This document shows positions 40,584 through 48,333 of a stretch of 64,000 nucleotides of DNA, in pieces. Origin of the DNA: Solirubrum sp044628455 (lineage in GTDB: Bacteria; Bacteroidota; Bacteroidia; Cytophagales; Hymenobacteraceae). Both the position numbers and the translations under genes were made by a program. The notes beneath the pieces are model-generated. The model worked only from the letters and a program-made list of their open reading frames with translations, ran no database searches and was not told the origin of the DNA. Location: positions 124,001 to 188,000 of the forward strand of contig NZ_JBIYZW010000002.1 in NCBI RefSeq assembly GCF_044628455.1, read 5' to 3'. Each line of letters opens with the position of its first letter. Within the stretch, counting starts at the first letter, position 1.

Positions 40584-41474
40584 TTAACGGAATTTCGGGC
40601 TCTTGATGCGCGGAGCGAGAATGTAGTTTACGGTTACACCCGTAACGATGTACCAGTCATCTTCATTGCTCTTGCCGCGCTGGCCGCCACCTTGGTTGAA
40701 CTCGCCGTAGGTGTCGGGGCGGGCATTGGTGATGTCCCAGCCGAAGTAGCGGGCGGGGCCGTCGGGCAGCACGTCGCGGCTTTGTACGTAGTTGCCGCTT
40801 ACGTCGTCAAGGTAATCACTAAAGGTTTTGCGCCAGCCGATTTCCAGGCCCAGGTCGAAGCTCTTGTTCAGCTTGTAGCGCACACCGCCGCCGAAGGGCA
40901 GCGAAATACCGTTCAGGCTGTAGGTATCGCCGGTAGCACGCTGGCCTTCGGTGCCCAGGGGTTGTAGGCGCACGTAGTTGCCATTGGCATCGGCCGCTTT
41001 GGGGTTGTGGCGGTAGAAAGCCACGCCACCGAATACGTACGGCACGAAGTCGGGACGCTTCAGGTAGTTGTTGCGGTTTTCGATCAGGTCGAAAATACCC
41101 ACGGCCGAAACTTCCAGAATGTCGTTGCGGAAGTTCATGTTGCGGGTGTAGCGGTACTTAGCGTCCGGATCGGTGTCGTCGGCCGCTTTGGCGTCGTCGC
41201 CGGTAATGCGGCCGTAGGACAGACCCACCCGACCCGAGATGCGCGGGGCAAAGCGGTGGGTGAAGGTGAAGCCCAGGTTAGGGCGAGTTGCGGCAAAACG
41301 GAAGCTAGCAATGCTGGGCTTCGGCGTGATGTCGCCGAAGTAGTTCATTGCGTTCAGACTGGCGCCCACAGAGTTGTACTGTTTCCGCTTACTGAACTGC
41401 TGCGCACTCGCCTGGTTGGCTACCAGCACCAGCGCCAGAACCAGCGTCAGGGTGAGAGTCAAGAGTTTCTTCAT
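40584..41474 (-). CDS. PorG-like (DUF6089) outer-membrane protein, copy B
   Basis: A 296-residue paralogue of the preceding gene product, with a clear signal peptide (MKKLLTLTLTLVLALVLVAN, cleavage about ASA-QQ). Shared barrel features are SVGASLNAMNYFGDITPKPS, FDLGLEIGWRKTFSDYLDDV and EDDWYIVTGVTVNYILAPRI. It is longer than copy A through extra loops (DAKAADDTDPDAKYRYTRN). The ORF opens at 41582, but a promoter element at 41544-41551 and the signal peptide place the start at 41474. Two tandem PorG-like genes are unusual. Confidence 0.85.
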   Translation of the reverse strand: MKKLLTLTLTLVLALVLVANQASAQQFSKRKQYNSVGASLNAMNYFGDITPKPSIASFRFAATRPNLGFTFTHRFAPRISGRVGLSYGRITGDDAKAADDTDPDAKYRYTRNMNFRNDILEVSAVGIFDLIENRNNYLKRPDFVPYVFGGVAFYRHNPKAADANGNYVRLQPLGTEGQRATGDTYSLNGISLPFGGGVRYKLNKSFDLGLEIGWRKTFSDYLDDVSGNYVQSRDVLPDGPARYFGWDITNARPDTYGEFNQGGGQRGKSNEDDWYIVTGVTVNYILAPRIKSPKFR

Positions 41475-41543
41475 ATGGGGGGCAGAATTAAAATATCGAA
41501 GGAGGAGGGCTGAAGAACCGTAAGTACACGGTTGCAGTTGGAA

Positions 41544-41551
41544 CAAAAGTA
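41544..41551 (-). promoter_or_regulatory. -7 promoter element of the porG-like gene pair
   Basis: Minus-strand TACTTTTG, matching TAnnTTTG, about 70 bases before the start at 41474, downstream of nadK. Confidence 0.6.
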
Positions 41552-41599
41552 GTGTCTTGGCTGAATTATAAAAACTATTCATAGAAAAAATCCGATGCT

Positions 41600-42490
41600 T
41601 CAGGCGCTGAATGCAATGGGGTTACGCCGGTCGAGGCCCCAATTCAGCTTGCTGCGCAGCGTGCTGAGGAAATTGACGTGATTAAGCTTTACCAGATGCG
41701 CGTCGAAAGTTTCACGTCGCACCGCAATCTGCACGCTGTTTTCCACCGGCATCGAGCGCGAATCGAGGGAAAGTAGGCAATTGTTGCTGCGGCCTTCGAT
41801 TTCAAATGAGATGACGCTGTGGTCGGGCACAATCAAGGGGCGGACGTTGAGATTGTGCGGACATACGGGCGTAATGGTAAAATTGTTGGTTTGTGGCAAC
41901 ATCACGGGACCACCGCAGCTCAGCGAGTAGCCGGTCGAACCCGTTGGAGTCGAAACGATTAGCCCGTCGGCCCAGTACGAGTTTAAATACTCGCCGTCGA
42001 TGTAGGTGTGCACCACGATCATGGACGAGGTGTCGCGCTTCAGGATCGAAAACTCGTTCAGTCCAAAGTTAAGCGTGCCGAATACGTCGGGGTCGGTATC
42101 CACCCGCACCAAGCTGCGGCGGTCCAAGGTGAAATGGCCTTTGAACAGGGTATCGATGGATTGGGCAAGGCGGTCGAGCGTAACGGTGGCTAGGAAGCCC
42201 AGCCGGCCGGTGTTGATGCCCAGGATAGGAATCTGCTGCTTGCCCACGTAGGTTACCGTGTCGAGCAGGGTGCCGTCGCCGCCGATGCTGAGCACGAACT
42301 GGGTTCCCGCGAGCGAGTCGCCGCGCTGAAAGGTGGTCAGGTTGGCGGGCAATTGCAGCTCCTGCAGGTGTTGCCGGAACGGTTCGGCCACGCTGATTTG
42401 CGCGCCGCGGGCCGCCAGATCGTCGAAGAGAGCCTGCAGAAAGGGAGCGGCCGCCGGCTCGAAGGGCTTACCCAGAATGGCAATTCGCAT
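41600..42490 (-). CDS. nadK: NAD kinase
   Basis: A 296-residue enzyme that phosphorylates NAD to NADP. The catalytic GGDGT motif is in VLSIGGDGTLLDTVTYVG, followed by ILGINTGRLGFLATV and the NE/D motif region FGLNEFSILKRD. DGLIVSTPTGSTGYSLSCGG is the substrate-site signature. Standard length. In the gene order CBS protein - Omp85-like - nadK - porG-like it keeps the arrangement seen in other Bacteroidota. Confidence 0.97.
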   Translation of the reverse strand: MRIAILGKPFEPAAAPFLQALFDDLAARGAQISVAEPFRQHLQELQLPANLTTFQRGDSLAGTQFVLSIGGDGTLLDTVTYVGKQQIPILGINTGRLGFLATVTLDRLAQSIDTLFKGHFTLDRRSLVRVDTDPDVFGTLNFGLNEFSILKRDTSSMIVVHTYIDGEYLNSYWADGLIVSTPTGSTGYSLSCGGPVMLPQTNNFTITPVCPHNLNVRPLIVPDHSVISFEIEGRSNNCLLSLDSRSMPVENSVQIAVRRETFDAHLVKLNHVNFLSTLRSKLNWGLDRRNPIAFSA

Positions 42491-42526
42491 AGGGAGTCAG
42501 GGCGAGGACCGGAAAGGCCGCGAAGG

Positions 42527-43966
42527 TCAGATGGGAAACTCGGTGCGGAAGAACAGGCCGCCGAAGCCGTGCCGGGTGCGGGTGTACTCCAAAGTAAACA
42601 CGCGGTCGTAGTACGTCACCAGGTGCAGTCCCACGCCCGCGCTAGCCAGCAGCTGGTTGGGCAGGCGGTTGCGGGCGGGCACGGTGCGCTCGGCCACGTA
42701 GCCGAGGTCGGTAAAGGTATTCAAATACAGCTGGAGCGGAATGGTATTGATGCGCGGGTCGCCGAACAAAGGCAGCCGCAGCCGGCCCAGGTCGAAGGCG
42801 CGGTAGCTCAGGCCCTGCCGCAGCAGTCCGTAGTGCCGCCCGTCCACCACGAACTCGTCGTAGCCGCGCACCACCGCCTGGTTGAAGCCCATGCCGTGGC
42901 TGTCGGCGTAGGCCAGGCGGCGGGCAAAGCGCAGGCGGGCTTCGGCCCCGGCGCTGTAGTAGAAGTTGCGGCCCAGATCGACGTAGCGGGCGTAGCGGCC
43001 CAGTACGGTACTGATGGGCGGCGAGCCACCACTCAGAAACACGCGCTGGGTGAATACCAACTGCAGGTACTGTCCCGTGAGCGGGTAGGCAAAGGTGTTG
43101 CGCTGGTTGATGGTGCGCGTGAGCACCAGATCGACGGAGCGGCGGTGCGGGCCCCCGAGCCAGTACACCGGGTTACGCTGCCGGATGGAGTCGCTGATTT
43201 GCTCGTTAATGTAGTAGGCCTCGGCCGTGGTGAGCCGCTGCACCGTGCGCCGCCAGCGCAGCCCCCCGGTCACGTACCAGCGCTCAATAGGAAAGCCCCG
43301 TTCGTCGCGGAAGGGCAGCAGCACGTCGCGCTGGGTGGCGTAGTCGAGGGTGTGGCTGCGGTAGTACGAGGCCCCGGCCGACAGCCCGAGCCGGTGCCGA
43401 CCCAGCTGGGGCGTTACGTAGAACAGCTCGTACTTGCGGTTGAAGCCCAGCTGCAGGTTGCCGCGCAGCTCCTCGTTGCGGCCGCGGAAGTTGTAGCGCA
43501 CCACGTGCAGGCCGTAGTCGAGGCGGCGCCAGCGGTCGGGCCGTTCCCACCACGCCCGCAGGTTGCGGTCGGCATACGAGAGAATGGGCACCGGAAACGT
43601 GTACCAGCGTTCCTGCAGGGCAAAGAGCACGATAACCTCACCGTCGCGGCACGAAACCTGGGTTAGCACGTGGGTAAACAGGCGCAGGTTAAACAGGCGC
43701 TGGCGGTTGGCTTCGAGGCGGCGGGCCAGGGAAGCCACGTCCAGGGTGTCGCCCTCGCGCAGGTCCAGCTCGGCCCGCAGAATGCGCTCCTTGGTTACTT
43801 CGTTGCCCACGAACAGCACCTGCCCCACCCGCACCCGGGCGTAGCCGGGGCACTGGCTGCGCAGCAAACTGTCGACGGCCACGGTGCGCACCGTGTCGGG
43901 CGGCAGGGGCACGGGTGGCCCCGGTGACAGCCAGCCCGGCAGGGCCGCAAGGGCAATGGCCAGCAC
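42527..43966 (-). CDS. Omp85/TamA-like outer-membrane protein
   Basis: A 479-residue protein, smaller than BamA. A short N-terminal hydrophobic stretch (GTG start, MLAIALAALPGWLSPG) is followed by one POTRA-like domain (VRVGQVLFVGNEVTKERILR, then TLDVASLARRLEANRQRLFN). The C-terminal barrel contains GFNQAVVRGYDEFVVDGRHY, the RGY motif of surface antigens, and ends in RHGFGGLFFRTEFPI with a terminal hydrophobic residue. It may insert or translocate specific outer-membrane proteins. The start lies three bases after the CBS gene stop. Confidence 0.82.
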   Translation of the reverse strand: MLAIALAALPGWLSPGPPVPLPPDTVRTVAVDSLLRSQCPGYARVRVGQVLFVGNEVTKERILRAELDLREGDTLDVASLARRLEANRQRLFNLRLFTHVLTQVSCRDGEVIVLFALQERWYTFPVPILSYADRNLRAWWERPDRWRRLDYGLHVVRYNFRGRNEELRGNLQLGFNRKYELFYVTPQLGRHRLGLSAGASYYRSHTLDYATQRDVLLPFRDERGFPIERWYVTGGLRWRRTVQRLTTAEAYYINEQISDSIRQRNPVYWLGGPHRRSVDLVLTRTINQRNTFAYPLTGQYLQLVFTQRVFLSGGSPPISTVLGRYARYVDLGRNFYYSAGAEARLRFARRLAYADSHGMGFNQAVVRGYDEFVVDGRHYGLLRQGLSYRAFDLGRLRLPLFGDPRINTIPLQLYLNTFTDLGYVAERTVPARNRLPNQLLASAGVGLHLVTYYDRVFTLEYTRTRHGFGGLFFRTEFPI

Positions 43967-43969
43967 CCG

Positions 43970-44650
43970 CTAGAAGCTCAGGTAGCGCAGCAGCGCATCG
44001 AGGCGCTCCTGGTCCGACTCGGTGATTTCGCCGCCGCCGCTGAATTGAGCCGTAATCAGGTAACCGAAGCGCTCCAGGGTAGCCACGATGCGGCCCATGC
44101 TGCCGGTGTTGAGCTTCAGCGTCAGCCGGATGCGCTGGGGGTCCAGCTCGTCCTGGGCTACGTGGGCACTGAGAATCTTGGCGTTGTTTTCCTCCACGTA
44201 GCGGCTGATCTGGCTCAGGGAGTAGTCGCGCTCCTCCATCGACAGCACCAGAATGCCGTTGTCGCCGGCCGCGCCGGGCAGCTGGCCGAAAGCGGCCAGG
44301 GTGTCGCCCACGGTCACCACGCCGATGTATTCCTTTTCCTCGCCGAGCACGGGCACCAGCTGCACCTTGTTGCGGATGGCCATTTCCATCACGGTGTAGA
44401 AGTGCTGGTCGCGCTGCACGTGCACGTTGGCGAAGCCGAAGGGCACGGTCGAGAGCAGCTGCTCGGGGTCGGCGGCCACGTCAATCAGGTCGGCTTCGGT
44501 AATCATGCCGCGGTACTGGCGGTTCTGCACCACCGGCAGCTGGTCGACGTGGAATTCTTCCAGCCAGCGCGCGGCCTTGCCCGCCGAATCGGAAACCTTC
44601 AGCGGCGGAATCATTTGGTTAAGCAAGTCTTCGGCGAGCATCGAGTGCAT
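43970..44650 (-). CDS. CBS domain-containing protein with ACT-like C-terminus
   Basis: A 226-residue cytoplasmic protein. Two CBS motifs form a Bateman pair: FHVDQLPVVQNRQYRGMITE and NKVQLVPVLGEEKEYIGVVT. The C-terminal third (GILVLSMEERDYSLSQISRY, ILSAHVAQDELDPQRIRLTL) has the beta-alpha-beta spacing of an ACT-type regulatory domain. It probably senses an adenine nucleotide. It opens the minus-strand envelope cluster and is tightly linked to the Omp85-like gene. Confidence 0.9.
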   Translation of the reverse strand: MHSMLAEDLLNQMIPPLKVSDSAGKAARWLEEFHVDQLPVVQNRQYRGMITEADLIDVAADPEQLLSTVPFGFANVHVQRDQHFYTVMEMAIRNKVQLVPVLGEEKEYIGVVTVGDTLAAFGQLPGAAGDNGILVLSMEERDYSLSQISRYVEENNAKILSAHVAQDELDPQRIRLTLKLNTGSMGRIVATLERFGYLITAQFSGGGEITESDQERLDALLRYLSF

Positions 44651-44809
44651 GGCGGCTCGGGAAAAGCGGTGGAAAGAGCAACCGGGGGCTAGGCAGCCAG
44701 CCGGGCAGCGGCCCGTTGAATACCGGGTCGGCAGCCGGTGGCTGTCCGAAGCTACGAGGCGCGGCGGACTTTTGCTACCTGGCCCAACGGCAATGTACCG
44801 GGCAGAGAC

Positions 44810-45592
44810 TTATACGCCGGCCACAGGTTGCAAGGCCGGCTCAACCAGGAAGGCGCGCAGCAGGTGGTTGAAGGCCTGGGGCCGCTCCATCATGGGCGCA
44901 TGGCCGCAGTGGTCGAGGAAGTGCAGCTGCGCCCGAGGCAGCAGCCGCTGAAACTCGTGGGCCACCAGCGGCGGAGTAATGGTGTCGTTCAGTCCCCAGA
45001 TCAGCAAGGCCGGCACCTTGATGCGGTGCAGGTCCTTGGCCAGGTTGTGGCGCTGGGCCGAGCGCGCAATGGTAATGATGCGCAGGCACTTGGCATTGGA
45101 GTTGGTGATGCCAAACACCTCGTCGACCAGCTCCTTGGTGGCTACTTTAGGGTCGTAGAAGGTGTAGGCCACGCGCTCCTGCACGTAGGCGTAGTCGCCG
45201 CGGCGCGGAAACGAGCCGCCCATGCTGTCCTCAAACAGGCCGCTGCTGCCGGTGAGCACCAGCCGCTGCACTTGGGCGGGGTTGCGCAGGGTATACACCA
45301 GGGCCAGATGTCCGCCCAGGGAGTTGCCCAGTACCGTTACGGGCTGGCGCAGCCCAATGGCCCGCACAAAGTCCTGCACGTAGTCGACCAGGCCCGAAAT
45401 ACCGGCCCGGGTCAGGGGCATGTCGTAGAGCGGCAGCAGCGGAATGATTACGCGGTAGTCGCGCGCGAAGTCGTCGGTGACGCCCTGCCAGTTGCTGAGG
45501 GCGCCGAACAGGCCGTGCAGTAGGAGCAGCACTTCGCCGCTGCCTTCGTCTACGTACTGAAACCCGCCTTGCTGCTTAATCTGCAATTCCAT
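44810..45592 (-). CDS. Alpha/beta hydrolase
   Basis: A 260-residue alpha/beta-hydrolase. LLLLHGLFGALSNWQGVTDD carries the oxyanion-hole HG, VTVLGNSLGGHLALVYTLRN holds the nucleophilic Ser in GNSLGG, LLIWGLNDTITPP the acid, and LDHCGHAPMMERP the catalytic His. Substrate unknown. The ORF opens at 45655, but MELQIKQQGGFQYVDEG at 45592 is the natural start. It overlaps the end of the amidotransferase gene by 17 bases, so the two are co-transcribed. Confidence 0.92.
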   Translation of the reverse strand: MELQIKQQGGFQYVDEGSGEVLLLLHGLFGALSNWQGVTDDFARDYRVIIPLLPLYDMPLTRAGISGLVDYVQDFVRAIGLRQPVTVLGNSLGGHLALVYTLRNPAQVQRLVLTGSSGLFEDSMGGSFPRRGDYAYVQERVAYTFYDPKVATKELVDEVFGITNSNAKCLRIITIARSAQRHNLAKDLHRIKVPALLIWGLNDTITPPLVAHEFQRLLPRAQLHFLDHCGHAPMMERPQAFNHLLRAFLVEPALQPVAGV

Positions 45593-46220
45593 CGTCAACA
45601 ATAAGCCCGTACCGGGGCGCCGTTGAGCCCCCCTGATTCGTGCAATGATACGCAATCTGCACCCAATTGCGCAGCAGCGCGAGGCCGTGCGGGGTCAGCA
45701 AAGCCTCGGGGTGAAACTGTACGCCAAACAGCGGCAGGCGGTGGTGACGCAGGGCCATCAGCTCGGCTACGGGGTCGGCGGTACGGGCCAGGGGCAGCAG
45801 CGTGGGTGGCAGTCCGCGCAGCACCAGGGAGTGGTAGCGCGTTACGGCCAGCCGCGGCGGCAGCCCCGCAAACAGCGCCTCCTGCGGGTTGAGCAGGTCG
45901 ATGTCGGACACCTTGCCGTGCATGGGCCGGGCCCCGCGCACCAGCTCGGCCCCGAAAAACTCGCCCAGCGCCTGGTGGCCCAGGCACACGCCCAGCACCG
46001 GCACCCGTTCGTGCACGGCCGCCAGCAGCGCCATCATCACGCCGGCCCGGCCCGGCGTGCCCGGCCCGGGCGACAGCACCACCGCATCGAAGGGCAGGGC
46101 CAGCAGCGCGGCCAGAGGCTCGTCGTTGCGGCGCACCAGCACCTCCACCCCCAGCTGCCGGAAGTAGTCGAGCAGGTTGAAGGTGAAGGAGTCGAAGTTG
46201 TCGAGCAGCAGCAGGCGCAT
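45576..46220 (-). CDS. Glutamine amidotransferase of anthranilate/aminodeoxychorismate synthase
   Basis: A 214-residue class I glutamine amidotransferase. MRLLLLDNFDSFTFNLLDYF is the PabA/TrpG start, SPGPGTPGRAGVMM follows, the nucleophile is in VLGVCLGHQALGEFFGAEL (Cys79) and the His/Glu pair in FGVQFHPEALLTP. It delivers ammonia to chorismate for folate (PabB) or tryptophan (TrpE) synthesis. Neither partner is in this window, so the branch cannot be decided. The last 20 residues overlap the next gene. Confidence 0.93.
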   Translation of the reverse strand: MRLLLLDNFDSFTFNLLDYFRQLGVEVLVRRNDEPLAALLALPFDAVVLSPGPGTPGRAGVMMALLAAVHERVPVLGVCLGHQALGEFFGAELVRGARPMHGKVSDIDLLNPQEALFAGLPPRLAVTRYHSLVLRGLPPTLLPLARTADPVAELMALRHHRLPLFGVQFHPEALLTPHGLALLRNWVQIAYHCTNQGGSTAPRYGLIVDDGIAD

Positions 46221-46224
46221 GGGG

Positions 46225-46296
46225 CAATGACTGAATGATTGAATGGGCGAATGACTGTGCTCAGGGTATTCAGTCAGTCACTCATTCAGTCAATAA
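46225..46296. repeat. Mirrored-word spacer repeat (GACTGAATGA class)
   Basis: TGACTGAATGA (46228-46238) pairs perfectly with TCATTCAGTCA (46282-46292), with further GAATGATTGAATGGGCGAAT on the left and CAGTCAGTCACTC on the right. It fills the 80-base gap between cvpA and the amidotransferase gene. Confidence 0.75.
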
Positions 46297-46300
46297 ATCA

Positions 46301-46819
46301 TTAGAAAACGTTCCGCAGGGCGCTGAGCAGCTCGGTGGCAAAGGGCAGCACCACGCCCACGATCTGCAGGGCCACGGGCGTGGCCTGCTGCACCACGGGC
46401 AGCAGCAGCGAATCGTGAGTGAGCTGCTGACCCAACGGCAAACCAGCCAGCCCGGTGGCGTAGAGCACCAGGCTCAGCCCCAGCACCCACTTCACCACCC
46501 CCACGGCGCCGCCCACGATGTGGTCGAGCATGCCCAGGGGCGTGAGGTGAATGGCGCTGCGCAGCATGCCGCCCACCAGGTGCACGCCCCAGGTGAGCAG
46601 GGCAAATACCAGCACGAACGACACCAGCGGCAGCATCCCGAAGGCCTCTCCCACGTAGTGGCGCACTAGCGGCACGGCGGTACTCAGCAGCTTCAGCCCG
46701 CCGATGAGGCCCAGCACGAAGGCCACCAGCGACACTACTTCCATCACGATGCCGCGGCGGAAGCCCTTGACGGCGCCCACGGCCAGGGGCATCAGCAACA
46801 GCAGGTCGAAACCAGACAT
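46301..46819 (-). CDS. CvpA family membrane protein
   Basis: A 172-residue inner-membrane protein with four hydrophobic segments. The start SGFDLLLLMPLAVGAVKGFR and the following GIVMEVVSLVAFVLGLIGGL are typical of CvpA (colicin V production) proteins, as is the HLTPLGMLDHIVGGAVGVVK turn. Members affect envelope homeostasis, but the biochemical role is not settled. It lies between the YqeY-like and the amidotransferase genes. Confidence 0.9.
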   Translation of the reverse strand: MSGFDLLLLMPLAVGAVKGFRRGIVMEVVSLVAFVLGLIGGLKLLSTAVPLVRHYVGEAFGMLPLVSFVLVFALLTWGVHLVGGMLRSAIHLTPLGMLDHIVGGAVGVVKWVLGLSLVLYATGLAGLPLGQQLTHDSLLLPVVQQATPVALQIVGVVLPFATELLSALRNVF

Positions 46820-46825
46820 TGGGAT

Positions 46826-46909
46826 TAGGGCTTAGCGGGTTAGGTATTAGGGCTTAGGACTCGGCTAGGCGAAAAAACTAAGACTTAACTCTCTAAGCCC
46901 TGATACCTA
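46826..46909. repeat. Mirrored-word spacer repeat (TTAGGGCTTAG class)
   Basis: TAGGTATTAGGGCTTAG (46841-46857) pairs with CTAAGCCCTGATACCTA (46893-46909) with one mismatch. The left side also holds a second direct copy (GGATTAGGGCTTAG). The right arm ends one base before the stop codon of the YqeY-like gene. Confidence 0.82.
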
Positions 46910-46910
46910 C

Positions 46911-47372
46911 TTAAAAATTCGTGTTATTGAGCAGGCGGCCTACTTCCTGGGAAATGGCTTTGCCGTCGGCCTGGCCGCTCAGCTCGCGGGCGGCTACGCC
47001 CATCACCTTGCCCAAATCCGAAGGACCGGTAGCGCCTACGCGCTGGATGATTTCGACCAGCTTCTCGGTGAGGTCAGCTTCCGAGAGCTGAGCGGGCAGG
47101 TACTCCTCGATGATGGCCAGCTCGGCCAGCTCGATTTCCTCCAGGTCGGAGCGGAACTGCTTCTGGTAGGTTTCGGCGGCTTCGCGGCGCTGCTTGGCGG
47201 CCTTGTTGAGCAGCTTCTGCTCGGTGTCGGGCGTGATGCTGCCGTGGGCGCCTTCGGCCGTTTCGGCCAGCAGGATCTGCGACTTGATGCTGCGCAGGGC
47301 CGTCAGGCGCACTTTGTCCTTGGCCAGCATGGCCTGCTTAATATCGGCGTCGATGCGTTCTTTCAGGGTCAT
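46911..47372 (-). CDS. GatB/YqeY domain-containing protein
   Basis: A 153-residue helical protein of the YqeY family. MTLKERIDADIKQAMLAKDK and VRLTALRSIKSQILLAETAE are the family's first two helices. EYLPAQLSEADLTEKLVEII and ASDLGKVMG-like GPSDLGKVMGVAARELSGQA form the tail domain similar to that of GatB. It may bind tRNA or act in mischarged-tRNA metabolism; the true role is unknown. It is the most upstream gene of a four-gene minus-strand group. Confidence 0.95.
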   Translation of the reverse strand: MTLKERIDADIKQAMLAKDKVRLTALRSIKSQILLAETAEGAHGSITPDTEQKLLNKAAKQRREAAETYQKQFRSDLEEIELAELAIIEEYLPAQLSEADLTEKLVEIIQRVGATGPSDLGKVMGVAARELSGQADGKAISQEVGRLLNNTNF

Positions 47373-47532
47373 AAGCGGGAGGTGATGAAAAATGAACGGG
47401 TGGGAAGGCGAGCCGGCAGCAAGCTCCCCGGCAACTCACTATTTCCCGGTGCCTGCCTTACCACCGCCGCCGGCACCCGATATTTGGGACGCCGGCTGCG
47501 TAAACGGCAAAAATCCGCTAATTCCGGGATTT

Positions 47533-48246
47533 ATGACGAAGCTAAGCGTAAACATCAACAAAATTGCCACGCTGCGGAATGCCCGCGGCCACAACCGCCC
47601 CGACGTGCTGCAGGCGGCCCGCGACTGTGAGCGGTTCGGTGCCCAGGGCATTACGGTGCACCCGCGCCCCGACGAGCGGCACATCCGCTACCAGGACGTG
47701 CGCGACCTGAAAGGCATCGTCACCACCGAGCTGAACGTGGAGGGCAACCCCACGCCTGACTTCCTGGACCTGGTGCGCGCGGTGCGCCCCGAGCAGGTGA
47801 CGCTGGTGCCCGACGCGCCCGACGCCATTACCTCCAACGCCGGCTGGGACACCATTCGCCACCAGGATTACCTGCGCGGCCTCGTGCAGGAGTTCAAGCA
47901 GATGGGCTGCCGCGTGAGCATCTTCCTCGACCCGGTGGAGGCCCTGGTGCGGGCCGCCGCCACCACCGGCGCCGACCGCATCGAGCTGTATACCGAGGCT
48001 TACGCCAGCGGCTACCAGGCCGACCGCGAAGCCGCCGTGGCCCCTTACCGCGCCGCCGCCGAGCTGGCCCGGCAGCTCGGCCTGGGCCTGAACGCCGGCC
48101 ACGACCTCGACCTCGACAACCTCGCCTACCTGCGCCAGCAGCTGCCCGGACTGGAAGAAGTCAGCATCGGCCACGCCCTGATCTGCGACGCGCTGTACCT
48201 GGGCCTGGAAAACACTATTCAGCAGTACCTCCGCCAATTGCAGTGA
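47533..48246 (+). CDS. pdxJ: Pyridoxine 5'-phosphate synthase
   Basis: A 237-residue TIM-barrel enzyme that condenses 3-amino-2-oxopropyl phosphate and deoxyxylulose 5-phosphate to pyridoxine phosphate, the last ring-forming step of vitamin B6 synthesis. KLSVNINKIATLRNARGHNR, ITVHPRPDERHIRYQDV, TELNVEGNPTPDFLDL and LGLNAGHDLDLDNLAYL are PdxJ signatures; the His and Glu residues of HPRPDERHI and NVEGNP are active-site residues. The ATG at 47533 (MTKLSVNINKIA) is standard; the upstream in-frame extension has no family match. Confidence 0.97.
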   Translation: MTKLSVNINKIATLRNARGHNRPDVLQAARDCERFGAQGITVHPRPDERHIRYQDVRDLKGIVTTELNVEGNPTPDFLDLVRAVRPEQVTLVPDAPDAITSNAGWDTIRHQDYLRGLVQEFKQMGCRVSIFLDPVEALVRAAATTGADRIELYTEAYASGYQADREAAVAPYRAAAELARQLGLGLNAGHDLDLDNLAYLRQQLPGLEEVSIGHALICDALYLGLENTIQQYLRQLQ

Positions 48247-48328
48247 ATGGGTGAATGAGTGAATTGGTCGTTCATTCACTTCTTTCCCTCTGCGCTACTT
48301 CACTCATTCGCTCATTCACCCATTCACT
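48242..48328. repeat. Mirrored-word spacer repeat (GTGAATGAGTGAA class)
   Basis: A 22-bp inverted repeat with one mismatch has its left arm at 48242-48263 (AGTGAATGGGTGAATGAG...) and its right arm at 48307-48328 (...CTCATTCACCCATTCACT). The left arm includes the pdxJ stop codon and the right arm ends five bases before the MnmH start. Inner copies (TTCATTCACTTC) allow other registers. Confidence 0.85.
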
Positions 48329-48333
48329 GTTCC

